From CBFHMJ01 sp965656875 (lineage in GTDB: Bacteria; Pseudomonadota; Gammaproteobacteria; Enterobacterales; Alteromonadaceae): 31,397 nucleotides of DNA. Below are positions 16,257-24,345 of this stretch, one piece after another. A program made the position numbers and the translations under genes. The number at the start of each line of letters is the position of its first letter. Positions within the stretch are counted from its first letter, which is position 1. Below the pieces are notes generated by a model. That model made no database searches. It was not told the origin of the DNA and was given only the letters and a program-made list of their open reading frames with translations. The stretch spans positions 1-31,397 of the forward strand of contig CBFHMJ010000029.1 in the NCBI GenBank assembly GCA_965656875.1, in the 5' to 3' direction.

Positions 16257-17043
16257 GAGTTTCCCGAAAAATTTGATTGAGTTGTATCACCTGACTGGCG
16301 GGCAATGAAGGCTTCTGATTGAAGTCGGCAAGGCTCGTCAGTGTTTCTGCAATGAAATTATCTAATGCTGGCACAGGGGCAATATAGTCTTTTTCCAACG
16401 ACTGTTTTTTCTGTGCCAGCAGTTTATCGATGGCTTGCTGAATGGTGTCGTTTTTGACGATACTGCGAAGGACATCAAATTCGATGGGAGCAGGCTCATT
16501 GAAGGTGTTGATCCAGTTTGCTGCAAATAATGCGCGTAGTACATAAAAGTATTTCTTCAACTTTACCTGTTCAGCTTGCAGATAGCCTTTATGGTTATCG
16601 TTTGCCATGCTTCGATAGTGGTAAACACCTCTGGTTGGATTATAAACATCAGAGAGTGATGATAATATTCGACGTTTGAAATCTGTATGCTCAACATAAA
16701 CGATGGGCGACTGTAACCATTCTATGACAGCCGGATTTGACTTCGTGAGCAGCTTCAACGCTTTGCGAATATCCCAACCATTGATGTCGATATCATCGAC
16801 AATCGGATATTCAATCACATCTCGTTGTTCTTCAACATCAATCGATATATACCAGTCTTTTGGATGCGCATAGATAAAGCGCACATCGTAATCACTGTTC
16901 GGTGAAGCAAAACCCCAGGCGCGACTGCCTGATTCAATTGCCAACAATACTTTAACGTTATGTTCTTGTTCGGCTTTGCTGATTCGTCGAAGGATATCTT
17001 GATGAATCTCATCGGGGATAGTGGGGTGGTGACCAATGTCCAT
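16243..17043 (-). CDS. RlaP-type nucleotidyltransferase (Pol beta superfamily, RNA-repair associated)
   Basis: A 266-residue predicted nucleotidyltransferase. The Pol beta core reads AIESGSRAWGFASPNSDYDVRFIYAHP: GSRAWG at 39-44 and the metal-binding DYD at 51-53, followed by a third acidic strand (DIDINGWDIRKALKLL) and a helical C-terminal part. This pattern belongs to the family that includes E. coli YcgL-like proteins and the group named RlaP because it recurs beside RtcB/PrfH RNA-repair genes. Its reaction is unknown; nucleotide addition to a damaged RNA end before ligation is an attractive inference. It is convergent with prfH, and divergent from the predicted nuclease gene at 17209. The ATG at 17043 begins right before the conserved part. 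Confidence 0.85.
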   Translation of the reverse strand: MDIGHHPTIPDEIHQDILRRISKAEQEHNVKVLLAIESGSRAWGFASPNSDYDVRFIYAHPKDWYISIDVEEQRDVIEYPIVDDIDINGWDIRKALKLLTKSNPAVIEWLQSPIVYVEHTDFKRRILSSLSDVYNPTRGVYHYRSMANDNHKGYLQAEQVKLKKYFYVLRALFAANWINTFNEPAPIEFDVLRSIVKNDTIQQAIDKLLAQKKQSLEKDYIAPVPALDNFIAETLTSLADFNQKPSLPASQVIQLNQIFRETLSQL

Positions 17044-17208
17044 TCAATAAATCTCCATGATGTGGGACGAATTAACCATAATCTTTATTATCAGCGATGG
17101 CAATTCGATGATTTTTATTGTTTCCAAAATGGAATTGTATTGCTTACACTTATACCGATTTAATATGTTTATTAAGACTCTGTTCCTGAGATGTAGGAGA
17201 CAATTTCA

Positions 17209-17823
17209 ATGGTGGCATGGTGCTTTATTGATTACGAAAATGTTCACTCTCTGGAGGGAATAAACTTTAGTGAATGGGACAAACTGGTTATTTTTATTGG
17301 GGCAAAGCAAACCCGGCTGGAGTTGGGGAATTTACCAATCAATAACACGGTGAACATTGAATTGATTAAAGTGGCTGAAGTCTCGCCGAATAATCTGGAT
17401 TTCCATCTGGTATGGCATTTGGGAAATCTACATCAACAGGTCTCTAAAGATATTGCTTTCACAATCATAAGTGGAGACAACGGATATGGACCACTGACAC
17501 GCACGATTAATAGCTCCGGGCGGAACTGCAAACTGATAAACCCGGTAGTCGGCCTGTTAAAGACCTCTTCGGCCTCTGCAAGTCCTCTGGTGGACGAAAA
17601 ATTATTAAAAAGTTTATTGGGTAAAGAGGCTAAATTGCGTCCTCAAAAAGTTGCAAGCCTGAAAAATCATATTGCGGCACATATGAAAATTCAGGGTGAT
17701 GAAACGGCGATTCAGCGTCACCTTAATCAACTTAAACAGGCGAATATAATTGCTGTTGAGGGTATGAAGGTGATCTATAAGGGGCGAAATAAGGAAGTAT
17801 CGGCTGCACTTAAAGGCAAATAA
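17209..17823 (+). CDS. NYN/PIN-like predicted ribonuclease with C-terminal winged-helix-like part
   Basis: A 204-residue protein whose N-terminal 110 residues look like a NYN/PIN-like nuclease: it opens MVAWCFIDYENVHSLEG (Asp8, Glu10, Asn11), has a central LDFHLVWHLG helix with an Asp, and a FTIISGDNGYGPL strand (Asp90). The acidic positions match the metal-binding set of PIN-fold RNases. Residues about 130-195 are charged and helical (LRPQKVASLKNHIAAHM, then NQLKQANIIAVEGMKVIY), resembling a winged-helix or LOTUS-like nucleic acid binding part. TAGGAGA lies nine bases before the ATG. Located beside rtcB-prfH-RlaP, it could trim or degrade damaged RNA, but an unlinked role cannot be excluded. 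The DNA here is AT-richer than the tox genes. Confidence 0.75.
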   Translation: MVAWCFIDYENVHSLEGINFSEWDKLVIFIGAKQTRLELGNLPINNTVNIELIKVAEVSPNNLDFHLVWHLGNLHQQVSKDIAFTIISGDNGYGPLTRTINSSGRNCKLINPVVGLLKTSSASASPLVDEKLLKSLLGKEAKLRPQKVASLKNHIAAHMKIQGDETAIQRHLNQLKQANIIAVEGMKVIYKGRNKEVSAALKGK

Positions 17824-17845
17824 GAGCAGCCGGGGTAAGCTGCAA

Positions 17846-18700
17846 CTAGCGGGAGACTTCGACGGTAATATTGTCAATAAGTCTTGCTTTACCGCACCAG
17901 GCGGCTGCGATAATGACCAGTTCGGCATCACCGGGTTGAGCTTGTTTCAGTGTTTTACTATTCAGTATATGAACGTAATCACTGGTTAAACCTGCATCAT
18001 CAAAACGGGTTCTTACTTCGTCTTCTAATGCTTCAAAATTTGTATTGCCTTGTTCCAATTCGTGTTTTAACCAACTCAGACTCTGATAAACCACAGGAGC
18101 TACCTGATGTTGCTCATTATTCAGGTAGTTATTGCGAGAGCTCATTGCCAGGCCAGATTCTTCACGAACAGTAGGAATGCCAACGATTTCTACATCCATG
18201 CACAGTTCTTCAACCATGCGGCGGATAATAAACAGTTGCTGGAAATCTTTTTCACCAAATACTGCTATATCTGGATTAACCAGATTAAACAGTTTAGTGA
18301 CGACAGTTGTAACCCCCAGGAAATGTCCTGGACGGCTGCTACCACAGTAAAGTGTTGAAATTTCTGGTACTTCAACCCGAGTTTGTTGAACAATGCCCGT
18401 TGGATAAATTGTTTCTACCGTTGGTAAAAACAGGATATCAACGTCCAGATCGCGTAATGCTGCGCTGTCTTGTTGCTCTGTGCGAGGGTAATTTGCCAAA
18501 TCATTTGCGTCGTTAAACTGCATTGGATTAACAAAAATACTAACCACGACATGCTCTGCACGTTTTTTGGCTTCTTTGATCAGGGTTAAGTGACCGTCGT
18601 GAAGATTGCCCATTGTTGGCACAAAGGCAATCTTCTGCTGTTGGCGTCGCCATTCAGCGACCAGTGAGCGTAGCTCACGAATGTTGGAGATTGTTTTCAT
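17846..18700 (-). CDS. panC: Pantothenate synthetase
   Basis: A 284-residue, full-length PanC, which joins pantoate and beta-alanine with ATP to make pantothenate in the cytoplasm. The nucleotidyltransferase signature is FVPTMGNLHDGHLTLI (His34, His37), with the substrate segment FVNPMQFNDANDLANYPRT, the central FGEKDFQQL and the KMSKS-like region LAMSSRNNYL. It starts three bases after panB ends, so the pair is cotranscribed. It ends convergently 22 bases from the nuclease gene; the short gap contains a GCAGC/GCTGC inverted repeat that is at best a weak terminator. Confidence 0.98.
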   Translation of the reverse strand: MKTISNIRELRSLVAEWRRQQQKIAFVPTMGNLHDGHLTLIKEAKKRAEHVVVSIFVNPMQFNDANDLANYPRTEQQDSAALRDLDVDILFLPTVETIYPTGIVQQTRVEVPEISTLYCGSSRPGHFLGVTTVVTKLFNLVNPDIAVFGEKDFQQLFIIRRMVEELCMDVEIVGIPTVREESGLAMSSRNNYLNNEQHQVAPVVYQSLSWLKHELEQGNTNFEALEDEVRTRFDDAGLTSDYVHILNSKTLKQAQPGDAELVIIAAAWCGKARLIDNITVEVSR

Positions 18701-18703
18701 AAA

Positions 18704-19498
18704 TCAGGAAAAGGAATGTTCAGTCCCGGGAAAAGTTCCTGCCTGAACTTCTTCCTTATAAAGCATAACTGCTCTACGAATATCACCCGTTGCTTCTATG
18801 TAATTCTTAGAGAATTTAGGGATGATACCAGCAGAAATACCCAGAATATCGTGCATGACCAGGATTTGACCGTCTACGTCAACGCCTGCACCAATGCCAA
18901 TAACCGGGATCGAGACTGCCTCAGTAATTTGAGCGGCCAGATCGGATGGAACACATTCGATAACAATCAACTGTGCGCCAGCTTCTTCCAGTTTTTTCGC
19001 ATGTTCAATCATTTCCAGTGCTTTGTCTTCCTGACGGCCCTGTACTTTGAAGCCGCCAAATACATTGACGGACTGAGGTGTTAATCCAAGATGTCCACAA
19101 ACAGGGACGCCTCTCTCTGTCAGGCCTTTGATACTTTCAAAGAGCCAGTCGCCGCCTTCCAGCTTTACCATTTGAGCACCGGCTTGCATTAATTTTGCTG
19201 CGTTCTCATAGGTTTGTGCGACTGTTGCGTAACTCATAAAAGGCATGTCGGCAATAATAAAGGTATTGTCTGCGCCATTGGCTACACAACGGGTGTGATA
19301 AGCTATTTCATCGGTAGTGACAGGGAGTGTATCTGAATGGCCCTGTAAAACCATACCGAGCGAGTCACCCACAAGGATAACGTCGATATTTGCTTCGTCG
19401 AAGATCTTGGCAAAACTGGCATCGTATGCCGTGATAGCCGTGATCTTCTCAGCATTTCGCTTCATTTTTTGAAGTATTGAAATGTTTTTCCTGGCCAT
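18704..19498 (-). CDS. panB: 3-methyl-2-oxobutanoate hydroxymethyltransferase
   Basis: A 264-residue PanB, which transfers a hydroxymethyl group from methylenetetrahydrofolate to alpha-ketoisovalerate, the first step to pantoate. Seen: ITAYDASFAKIFDEANIDVILVGDSLGMVLQG, with metal-binding Asp residues, then HLGLTPQSVNVFGGFKVQGR and IGIGAGVDVDGQILVMHDILG. The start MARKNISILQKMKRN matches the usual N-terminus. It sits between folK (41 bases upstream) and panC (3 bases downstream), linking folate and pantothenate synthesis in one operon. Confidence 0.98.
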   Translation of the reverse strand: MARKNISILQKMKRNAEKITAITAYDASFAKIFDEANIDVILVGDSLGMVLQGHSDTLPVTTDEIAYHTRCVANGADNTFIIADMPFMSYATVAQTYENAAKLMQAGAQMVKLEGGDWLFESIKGLTERGVPVCGHLGLTPQSVNVFGGFKVQGRQEDKALEMIEHAKKLEEAGAQLIVIECVPSDLAAQITEAVSIPVIGIGAGVDVDGQILVMHDILGISAGIIPKFSKNYIEATGDIRRAVMLYKEEVQAGTFPGTEHSFS

Positions 19499-19539
19499 AA
19501 TAATTGTGTCCTGTTTAAGATGGTCGCAAAGATGTCATA

Positions 19540-20031
19540 TTAGACACCCTCAATCAACCGTTTCATCTTATTCAGTGGTACTTTTTCCAGCAACATTCTC
19601 AATGCAGTACCGCATGGAAGCACCAGTTCTGGCGCCAGGTCTGCAAGAGGATATAAGACAAATTCCCTTTCTTTCATTCCATAATGAGGCACTGTCAAAC
19701 GCTCATTTTCAATGCGCTGGTCGCCGTAGAGCAGCAGGTCTAAATCCAGCGTTCGTGGCCCCCAGCGATTGTCTTTTCTTACCCGGCCATGCGTATTTTC
19801 GATAGCCTGAGTGTGATCCAGTAATGTAAGTGCAGGTAATTGGGTTCTGATAGCAGCAACCGCATTCACGTATTCGGGTTGATCAGCAGGGCCCATCGGT
19901 TGGCTCTGATAAAATGGTGAAACGCCAACCCATTCTGAGTCGGGCAGAGCCTTCAGGGCTTCAACCGCTGACTTAATTGTTTCCAGGGGTTTATTCAGGT
20001 TTCCACCTAAACCGATATAACAGGTAATCAT
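19540..20031 (-). CDS. folK: HPPK, 6-hydroxymethyl-7,8-dihydropterin pyrophosphokinase
   Basis: A 163-residue HPPK, which pyrophosphorylates hydroxymethyl-dihydropterin for folate synthesis. The signature is clear: CYIGLGGNLNKP at the start, then FYQSQPMGPADQPEYVNAV and RWGPRTLDLDLLLYGD with the two metal-binding Asp. The ATG overlaps the pcnB stop by four bases (ATGA), so translation is coupled, the same arrangement as in many gammaproteobacteria. Confidence 0.98.
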   Translation of the reverse strand: MITCYIGLGGNLNKPLETIKSAVEALKALPDSEWVGVSPFYQSQPMGPADQPEYVNAVAAIRTQLPALTLLDHTQAIENTHGRVRKDNRWGPRTLDLDLLLYGDQRIENERLTVPHYGMKEREFVLYPLADLAPELVLPCGTALRMLLEKVPLNKMKRLIEGV

Positions 20032-21554
20032 GAGTTGGATAACTTCTGTGCTTTGCCAGAATTCCCCTGACCTGAACCACCTTGTCGGTTGCGCTGTGAG
20101 CGACGACGTGGACGGTAGTTTTTGTTATTTCGGTTGGATGATGATTTCCCCTGGTTTCTGCCACCAGATGGCTTGTTTGCCAGTGTTTGCTGAGCAACTT
20201 CATCTGATTCCTGGAAGTTGGTCCACCAGTCAGCCAGTGGTTTTAAATCGCCACCTTCAATCTGTGCTCTGACTAACAGAAAATCATAAGCCGCTCTGAA
20301 TTTAGGATGTTCAATCAGACGGAATGCACGACGGCCAGAGGTTTTTGGCAGGCGAAGTTGCAATTGCCAGATTTCACGGGCTGGCGTGGAGAATCGGCGT
20401 GGCAGACTACTGTGACGACAATGCATTTCAAGCACTTCGTTACAGGCGATCTGGAAGGCATCGTAATAACGCAGGCCACCTTCGTGAACCAGGCGTAATG
20501 TGTGCGCTTCTAATGGATACCAAAGCAGGGCTGCATATAAAAAGGCGGGAGTAACCTTTTTGTTGTTGCGAATACGTTCGTCGGTGTTGATGAAGACCTG
20601 ACGAATCAGGCGTTCTTCTTTGCTGTCCGGATCGCCATTTAAGACCGATTGAATCACCGGGAAAAGGTAACGGAACAGTTTGTACTGACGTAGCAATTTG
20701 TAGTTGGCTTCTGCATCGCCTGATAAGAACAGCTTCAGTGCTTCTTCATACAAGCGGGCAGCAGGAATATTGGAGAGCAGATGGCCCAGTCGTTCAATGG
20801 GTTCTGCGGTTTCCGGCGCAATGGTCATATCCAGTTTCGATGCAAAGCGAATCGCTCGTAACATTCGAACCGGATCTTCACGGTAGCGAGTTTCCGGATC
20901 ACCAATGATATCGATTTTACGTTGGTGAATAGCTTCTACACCGTTCGCGTAATCAATAATGCTGAAATCATTGATGGAGTAATATAAGGCGTTAATCGAA
21001 AAGTCACGGCGTTCCGCGTCTTCTTCGATTGAGCCATAGATGTTATCCCGAAGAATCAGGCCTTCATCACTATGGCTGGAAATGTTTTTCTTCTTCGCAT
21101 CATCAACGGCTTGATCGTGATGACCCCGGAAGGTCGCCACTTCAATAATTTCACGACCATAGACAATGTGAGCAAGGCGAAAACGGCGACCAATAAGGCG
21201 ACAGTTATTAAACAGAGCCTTAATTTCTTCCGGCTTTGCGTTGGTCACAACATCAAAATCTTTTGGTTTGATGCCTAACAATAAATCACGAATACAGCCG
21301 CCAACCAGATAAGCATCAAAGCCCGCATCTTTTAACCGATACAAAACCTTCAGTGCATTTTTACTGAGCTGTCGACGAGAAATAGGGTGGCTGTCACGCG
21401 GAATAGTGATTTTAGGTGGCAAAACGGGACGCTCGGCATCAGCCTGAACGTTTGCTTGACTTGAAGGGATACTCTGATCAGTTTCCGTGACCGCTTTTTC
21501 GTCTACCCCGGCCATTTGTTCACGGCTAACCAGTTTGCGGTAGAGATCGAACAT
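20028..21554 (-). CDS. pcnB: Poly(A) polymerase I
   Basis: A protein of about 508 residues that adds poly(A) tails to RNA and promotes decay. The nucleotidyltransferase head is LVGGCIRDLLLG with KPKDFDVVTNA (Gly85-Gly86; Asp99, Asp101), followed by RRDFSINALYY and REDPVRMLRAIRFASKL. The C-terminal tail (about the last 50 residues) is rich in Arg, Lys, Asn, Gly and Ser, as in other PcnB proteins. The start MFDLYRKLVSREQ aligns with E. coli IFTRVANFCRKVLSREE, so 21554 is chosen. The only good Shine-Dalgarno, GAGGAG, lies 19 bases before this ATG, so either initiation is weak or a non-AUG codon (ATA or ATT 7-10 bases from it, or TTG at 21581) is used. Confidence 0.95.
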   Translation of the reverse strand: MFDLYRKLVSREQMAGVDEKAVTETDQSIPSSQANVQADAERPVLPPKITIPRDSHPISRRQLSKNALKVLYRLKDAGFDAYLVGGCIRDLLLGIKPKDFDVVTNAKPEEIKALFNNCRLIGRRFRLAHIVYGREIIEVATFRGHHDQAVDDAKKKNISSHSDEGLILRDNIYGSIEEDAERRDFSINALYYSINDFSIIDYANGVEAIHQRKIDIIGDPETRYREDPVRMLRAIRFASKLDMTIAPETAEPIERLGHLLSNIPAARLYEEALKLFLSGDAEANYKLLRQYKLFRYLFPVIQSVLNGDPDSKEERLIRQVFINTDERIRNNKKVTPAFLYAALLWYPLEAHTLRLVHEGGLRYYDAFQIACNEVLEMHCRHSSLPRRFSTPAREIWQLQLRLPKTSGRRAFRLIEHPKFRAAYDFLLVRAQIEGGDLKPLADWWTNFQESDEVAQQTLANKPSGGRNQGKSSSNRNNKNYRPRRRSQRNRQGGSGQGNSGKAQKLSNS

Positions 21555-21866
21555 TTTGGAAATTATAACCAGACTCCTCAAATAAAACAGATTGTCCGCA
21601 AAATCGGACGACTAAAAAATGGGCGCTTATGATATACCAAGCCACCTGAAAAAAGAATGTAAAATTTCAATCGACGCAGTTCGAGTATATTTGAATCTTA
21701 ATTCATCGTTTTTTAGAGCTTTTTGACCTTTTAGTGGTGTTTTTTCAGTAACTTTGTTGATCAAATGAACAAGCGTAAATTCAATATTACAGTAATCACG
21801 AATAAACAAAGATGATTTGATGCTGTTAAAGCAGAGTCCGTTTCAAAATGACTGTACACAACGACG
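21555..21866. other. AT-rich gap between gluQ and pcnB
   Basis: About 310 bases without a convincing gene. It contains the GAGGAG site before pcnB and a TATATC stretch that could be part of a pcnB promoter on the - strand. Several T-runs occur but none follows a clear stem, so no terminator for gluQ is called. Confidence 0.4.
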
Positions 21867-22754
21867 TCACAATACGATTTCACGTTGTGCTGTAAATGTA
21901 CGATATTCCGTTTGAGTAACCGCCCACTGTAAAAGGGCTTCCGGCCCGGAAAAATCACTGGTAGCCGGTGGCTTGATACCCAGAAAACATAAGGCTTGAT
22001 GTAATAACCTAACCGTATCGCTTACATCCAGAGCGGGCGCATGATTCTGTTTGCTGAGTTTAAAGCCGGGTTTTTGTGAGGCTAATGGTAAATGCAACCA
22101 CTGAGGAACGGGTTGTTCTAACATAGTGAACAATGATATCTGATGAACGGTGGGATCGATTAAATCGGCTCCGCGAACAACATGACTGATTTGTTGTGCA
22201 ATGTCATCCAGCACAACCACCAGTTGATAGGCATATAAGCCGTCTTTACGGTGAACAATAAAATCTTCTGCTGCAAAAGCCGGATCAACAGTAATGTCAC
22301 CCTGAAGCAGGTCATGAAAGGTGTTTACATGAGCGGTGTTACGAATACGTATAGCTGCAGCCAGAGTAGGATCGGGTGACTGATGACGACACGTTCCCTG
22401 ATAATAGCTTCCGGCTTGTTTAATCGCTTTTCTTGTACATACGCAAGGATAGGTGAGTCCTTGCTGTTTTAGTGTTTCTAAAGCCTCATGGTAAGCGTTA
22501 TGACGCTGGCTTTGCCAGATGACCGATTCATCCCAGTGCAAGCCGAATGTTTCCAGCGTATTCAGAATATCGGTGTCGGCACCTGTCACACAACGTGGTG
22601 TATCAATATCTTCTATACGAACCAGCCATTGTCCATTATTCCAGCGGGCATGCAGGTAACTGCCCACGGCGGCAATCAAAGAACCAAAGTGTAGTGGTCC
22701 GGAAGGAGACGGTGCAAAACGTCCACGGTAGCGAGGCGTGTGTTGTGTGTTCAT
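21867..22754 (-). CDS. gluQ: Glutamyl-queuosine tRNA(Asp) synthetase
   Basis: A 295-residue truncated glutamyl-tRNA synthetase paralogue (YadB/GluQRS) that attaches glutamate to queuosine in tRNA-Asp. It has RFAPSPSGPLHFGSLIAA (HIGH region), RIEDIDTPR, a zinc-site pattern CVCTRK...YYQGTC, and the KMSKS-like KLSKQNHAP, and it ends soon after, without an anticodon-binding domain, as expected. The start codon is only about 17 bases from a strong hairpin that separates it from dksA, so its expression probably depends on read-through of that hairpin. Confidence 0.97.
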   Translation of the reverse strand: MNTQHTPRYRGRFAPSPSGPLHFGSLIAAVGSYLHARWNNGQWLVRIEDIDTPRCVTGADTDILNTLETFGLHWDESVIWQSQRHNAYHEALETLKQQGLTYPCVCTRKAIKQAGSYYQGTCRHQSPDPTLAAAIRIRNTAHVNTFHDLLQGDITVDPAFAAEDFIVHRKDGLYAYQLVVVLDDIAQQISHVVRGADLIDPTVHQISLFTMLEQPVPQWLHLPLASQKPGFKLSKQNHAPALDVSDTVRLLHQALCFLGIKPPATSDFSGPEALLQWAVTQTEYRTFTAQREIVL

Positions 22755-22770
22755 GAGTGCCTGAAAAGAA

Positions 22771-22799
22771 GAAGGGAGTTGCCAGTGACAACTCCCTTC
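22771..22799 (-). terminator. Intrinsic terminator/attenuator between dksA and gluQ
   Basis: Arms GAAGGGAGTTG (22771-22781) and CAACTCCCTTC (22789-22799) form a perfect 11-bp stem with a 7-base loop. On the - strand it is followed by TTCTTTTC, giving a moderate terminator 48 bases after the dksA stop. A terminator in this same place limits gluQ expression in Shigella and E. coli. Confidence 0.75.
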
Positions 22800-22846
22800 A
22801 TTATTAAATAGTTGGTAATAATCTGTTCAGAATGTTCCGGGAGGAA

Positions 22847-23296
22847 TTAACCACCCATCTGTTTTTCTTTGATCTCTGAAAGCGTTTTACAGTCGATGCA
22901 CTGATCGGCTGTTGGACGAGCTTCAAGACGACGAATACCAATCTCAATGCCACAAGATTTACAGAACCCAAATTCGTCTTCTTCAATTAGCGCTAATGTC
23001 TTTTCAATTTTCTTGATTAACTTGCGCTCTCTGTCACGAGTACGTAATTCAAGGCTGAATTCCTCTTCCTGTGCCGCTCTGTCTACCGGGTCAGGAAAGT
23101 TTGCAGCTTCATCCTGCATGTGGCTTTTTGTGCGATCGACTTCTTCACGAAGTTGATTACGCCATGCGTTGAGAATTTTACGAAAATGCTCCAGTTGCTT
23201 TTCGTTCATGTATTCTTCGCCAGGCTGCTCCGCATAAGGGGCTACGCCCGCCAATGCTAAAATGCCCAGAGCTTTTGCTTCTTTGCCTTGTGGCAT
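22847..23296 (-). CDS. dksA: RNA polymerase-binding transcription factor DksA
   Basis: A 149-residue DksA, which enters the RNA polymerase secondary channel and acts with ppGpp on rRNA and amino acid promoters. It is nearly the same as E. coli over the coiled coil (MQDEAANFPDPVDRAAQEEEFSLELR) including the tip aspartates, and has the four-Cys zinc finger CKSCG...CIDC (Cys112, 115, 133, 136). The N-terminus MPQGKEAKALGILALAGVAPY matches the usual start, and AGGAGAGG precedes the ATG. Confidence 0.98.
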   Translation of the reverse strand: MPQGKEAKALGILALAGVAPYAEQPGEEYMNEKQLEHFRKILNAWRNQLREEVDRTKSHMQDEAANFPDPVDRAAQEEEFSLELRTRDRERKLIKKIEKTLALIEEDEFGFCKSCGIEIGIRRLEARPTADQCIDCKTLSEIKEKQMGG

Positions 23297-23349
23297 AAAC
23301 CTCTCCTAACTATCTGGTCCCGGCACTTGCCTGAATTTTAAGGCCGATA

Positions 23350-23378
23350 TCTATATCAAATTAATCTTAGCTTAGCAA
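23350..23378 (-). promoter_or_regulatory. Candidate sigma-70 promoter for dksA
   Basis: On the - strand, TTGCTA (23378-23373) and TATAGA (23355-23350) are separated by 17 bases, about 50 bases before the dksA ATG. Copies of GCTAAG repeat through the -35 region. It is the best match in the dksA-sfsA gap, judged by eye. Confidence 0.4.
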
Positions 23379-23401
23379 ACAAAATCTTAGCTAGTATTTG
23401 T

Positions 23402-24169
23402 TCAGCTAACTCCCTGCTTTTGGGTGATAAATTCCAACTTTTGCGCAAGGGTTGTTTCAGCGTCCGATATATGGGTGTTAAAACACAGGATTTCAACGCC
23501 TGAATCCAACGCTTCGTGAATTAATTCGCCATAGCGTTTATCAATATGGTACGCGGGAGATACTTTCAATATACCTGTATGTTGAACCAGGAACACCAGC
23601 ACGGCTCGTTGTCCCTGTTCAACAATCGACATTAACTCTCGTAAATGTTTTTGTCCTCTGGTGGTCACTGCGTCAGGGAAATAACCCAGACCGTTATCTT
23701 CCAGAGTGACTGATTTTACTTCAATGTAGCAATCAGGTTTCTGGTCATCTGTTCCGCCCTCTGCAATTTCAACGGCTTTGGGCCTTGGCGTATCAGACAA
23801 CAGTAAATCAATTCGGCTATTCTCGTGACCATATTTCACTTCACTGTTAATGAAACGATAGCCAGAAAGTTCTGCTATTCTGTTAGCTTCCAGCGCTTCT
23901 TTAACGATGTGATTCGCGTTACCGGTATTGATGCCAATCCATTCACCCCGGTGATTGCATGCCAGTTCCCAGGTATTGGGATATTTACGGGTTTTACTGT
24001 CACTGGTTGAATACCAGACGGTAAAGCCAGGCTCTGCACAACCGGTCATTGCTCCTGTATTTGGGCAATGCATGGTAATCTGTTCGCCAGATTCAAGGGT
24101 TACATCGGCCAGAAAGCGTTTATAGCGTTTGACGAGTGTACCTTTCTTTAACATTTTTTTAAACTTCAT
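23402..24169 (-). CDS. sfsA: DNA/sugar fermentation stimulation protein SfsA
   Basis: A 255-residue SfsA with TLVKRYKRFLADV near the start, HCPNTGAMTGCAEPG, VWYSTSDSKTRKYPNTWEL, a nuclease-like core SEVKYGHENSRIDLLL, then CYIEVKSVTLEDNGLGYFPDAVTTRGQKHLREL. It is annotated as an atypical nuclease or DNA-binding protein; the cellular role is unclear. Compared with E. coli it carries about 15 extra residues (around KAVEIAEGGTDDQ) just before CYIEVKSV. The ATG at 24169 is chosen because homologues begin here; an upstream start at 24283 would add 38 non-conserved residues. No strong Shine-Dalgarno is seen. Confidence 0.93.
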   Translation of the reverse strand: MKFKKMLKKGTLVKRYKRFLADVTLESGEQITMHCPNTGAMTGCAEPGFTVWYSTSDSKTRKYPNTWELACNHRGEWIGINTGNANHIVKEALEANRIAELSGYRFINSEVKYGHENSRIDLLLSDTPRPKAVEIAEGGTDDQKPDCYIEVKSVTLEDNGLGYFPDAVTTRGQKHLRELMSIVEQGQRAVLVFLVQHTGILKVSPAYHIDKRYGELIHEALDSGVEILCFNTHISDAETTLAQKLEFITQKQGVS

Positions 24170-24345
24170 TTGCAACTGGTCAATAAATGGCAATAAGCTA
24201 ATGGATTGAAGGTGGCACAGTATAACGGAACGCTGAATGATTAATATGTTCAATTGCCCTGAATAATCAGGTATTTTCACCACAATGGAAAGGGCTGCTG
24301 GTAGCCCACAATGTTTAAATCAGAATACAGGCGGTAATTAAGTCA

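Noticed and set aside
17122..17134. TTCCA-AAA-TGGAA palindrome upstream of the NYN gene
   Set aside because: Five-base arms are expected by chance in an AT-rich gap; no second copy was seen.
17826..17843. GCAGC/GCTGC inverted repeat between the NYN gene and panC
   Set aside because: A 5-bp stem without a T-run on either side is not enough for a terminator call.
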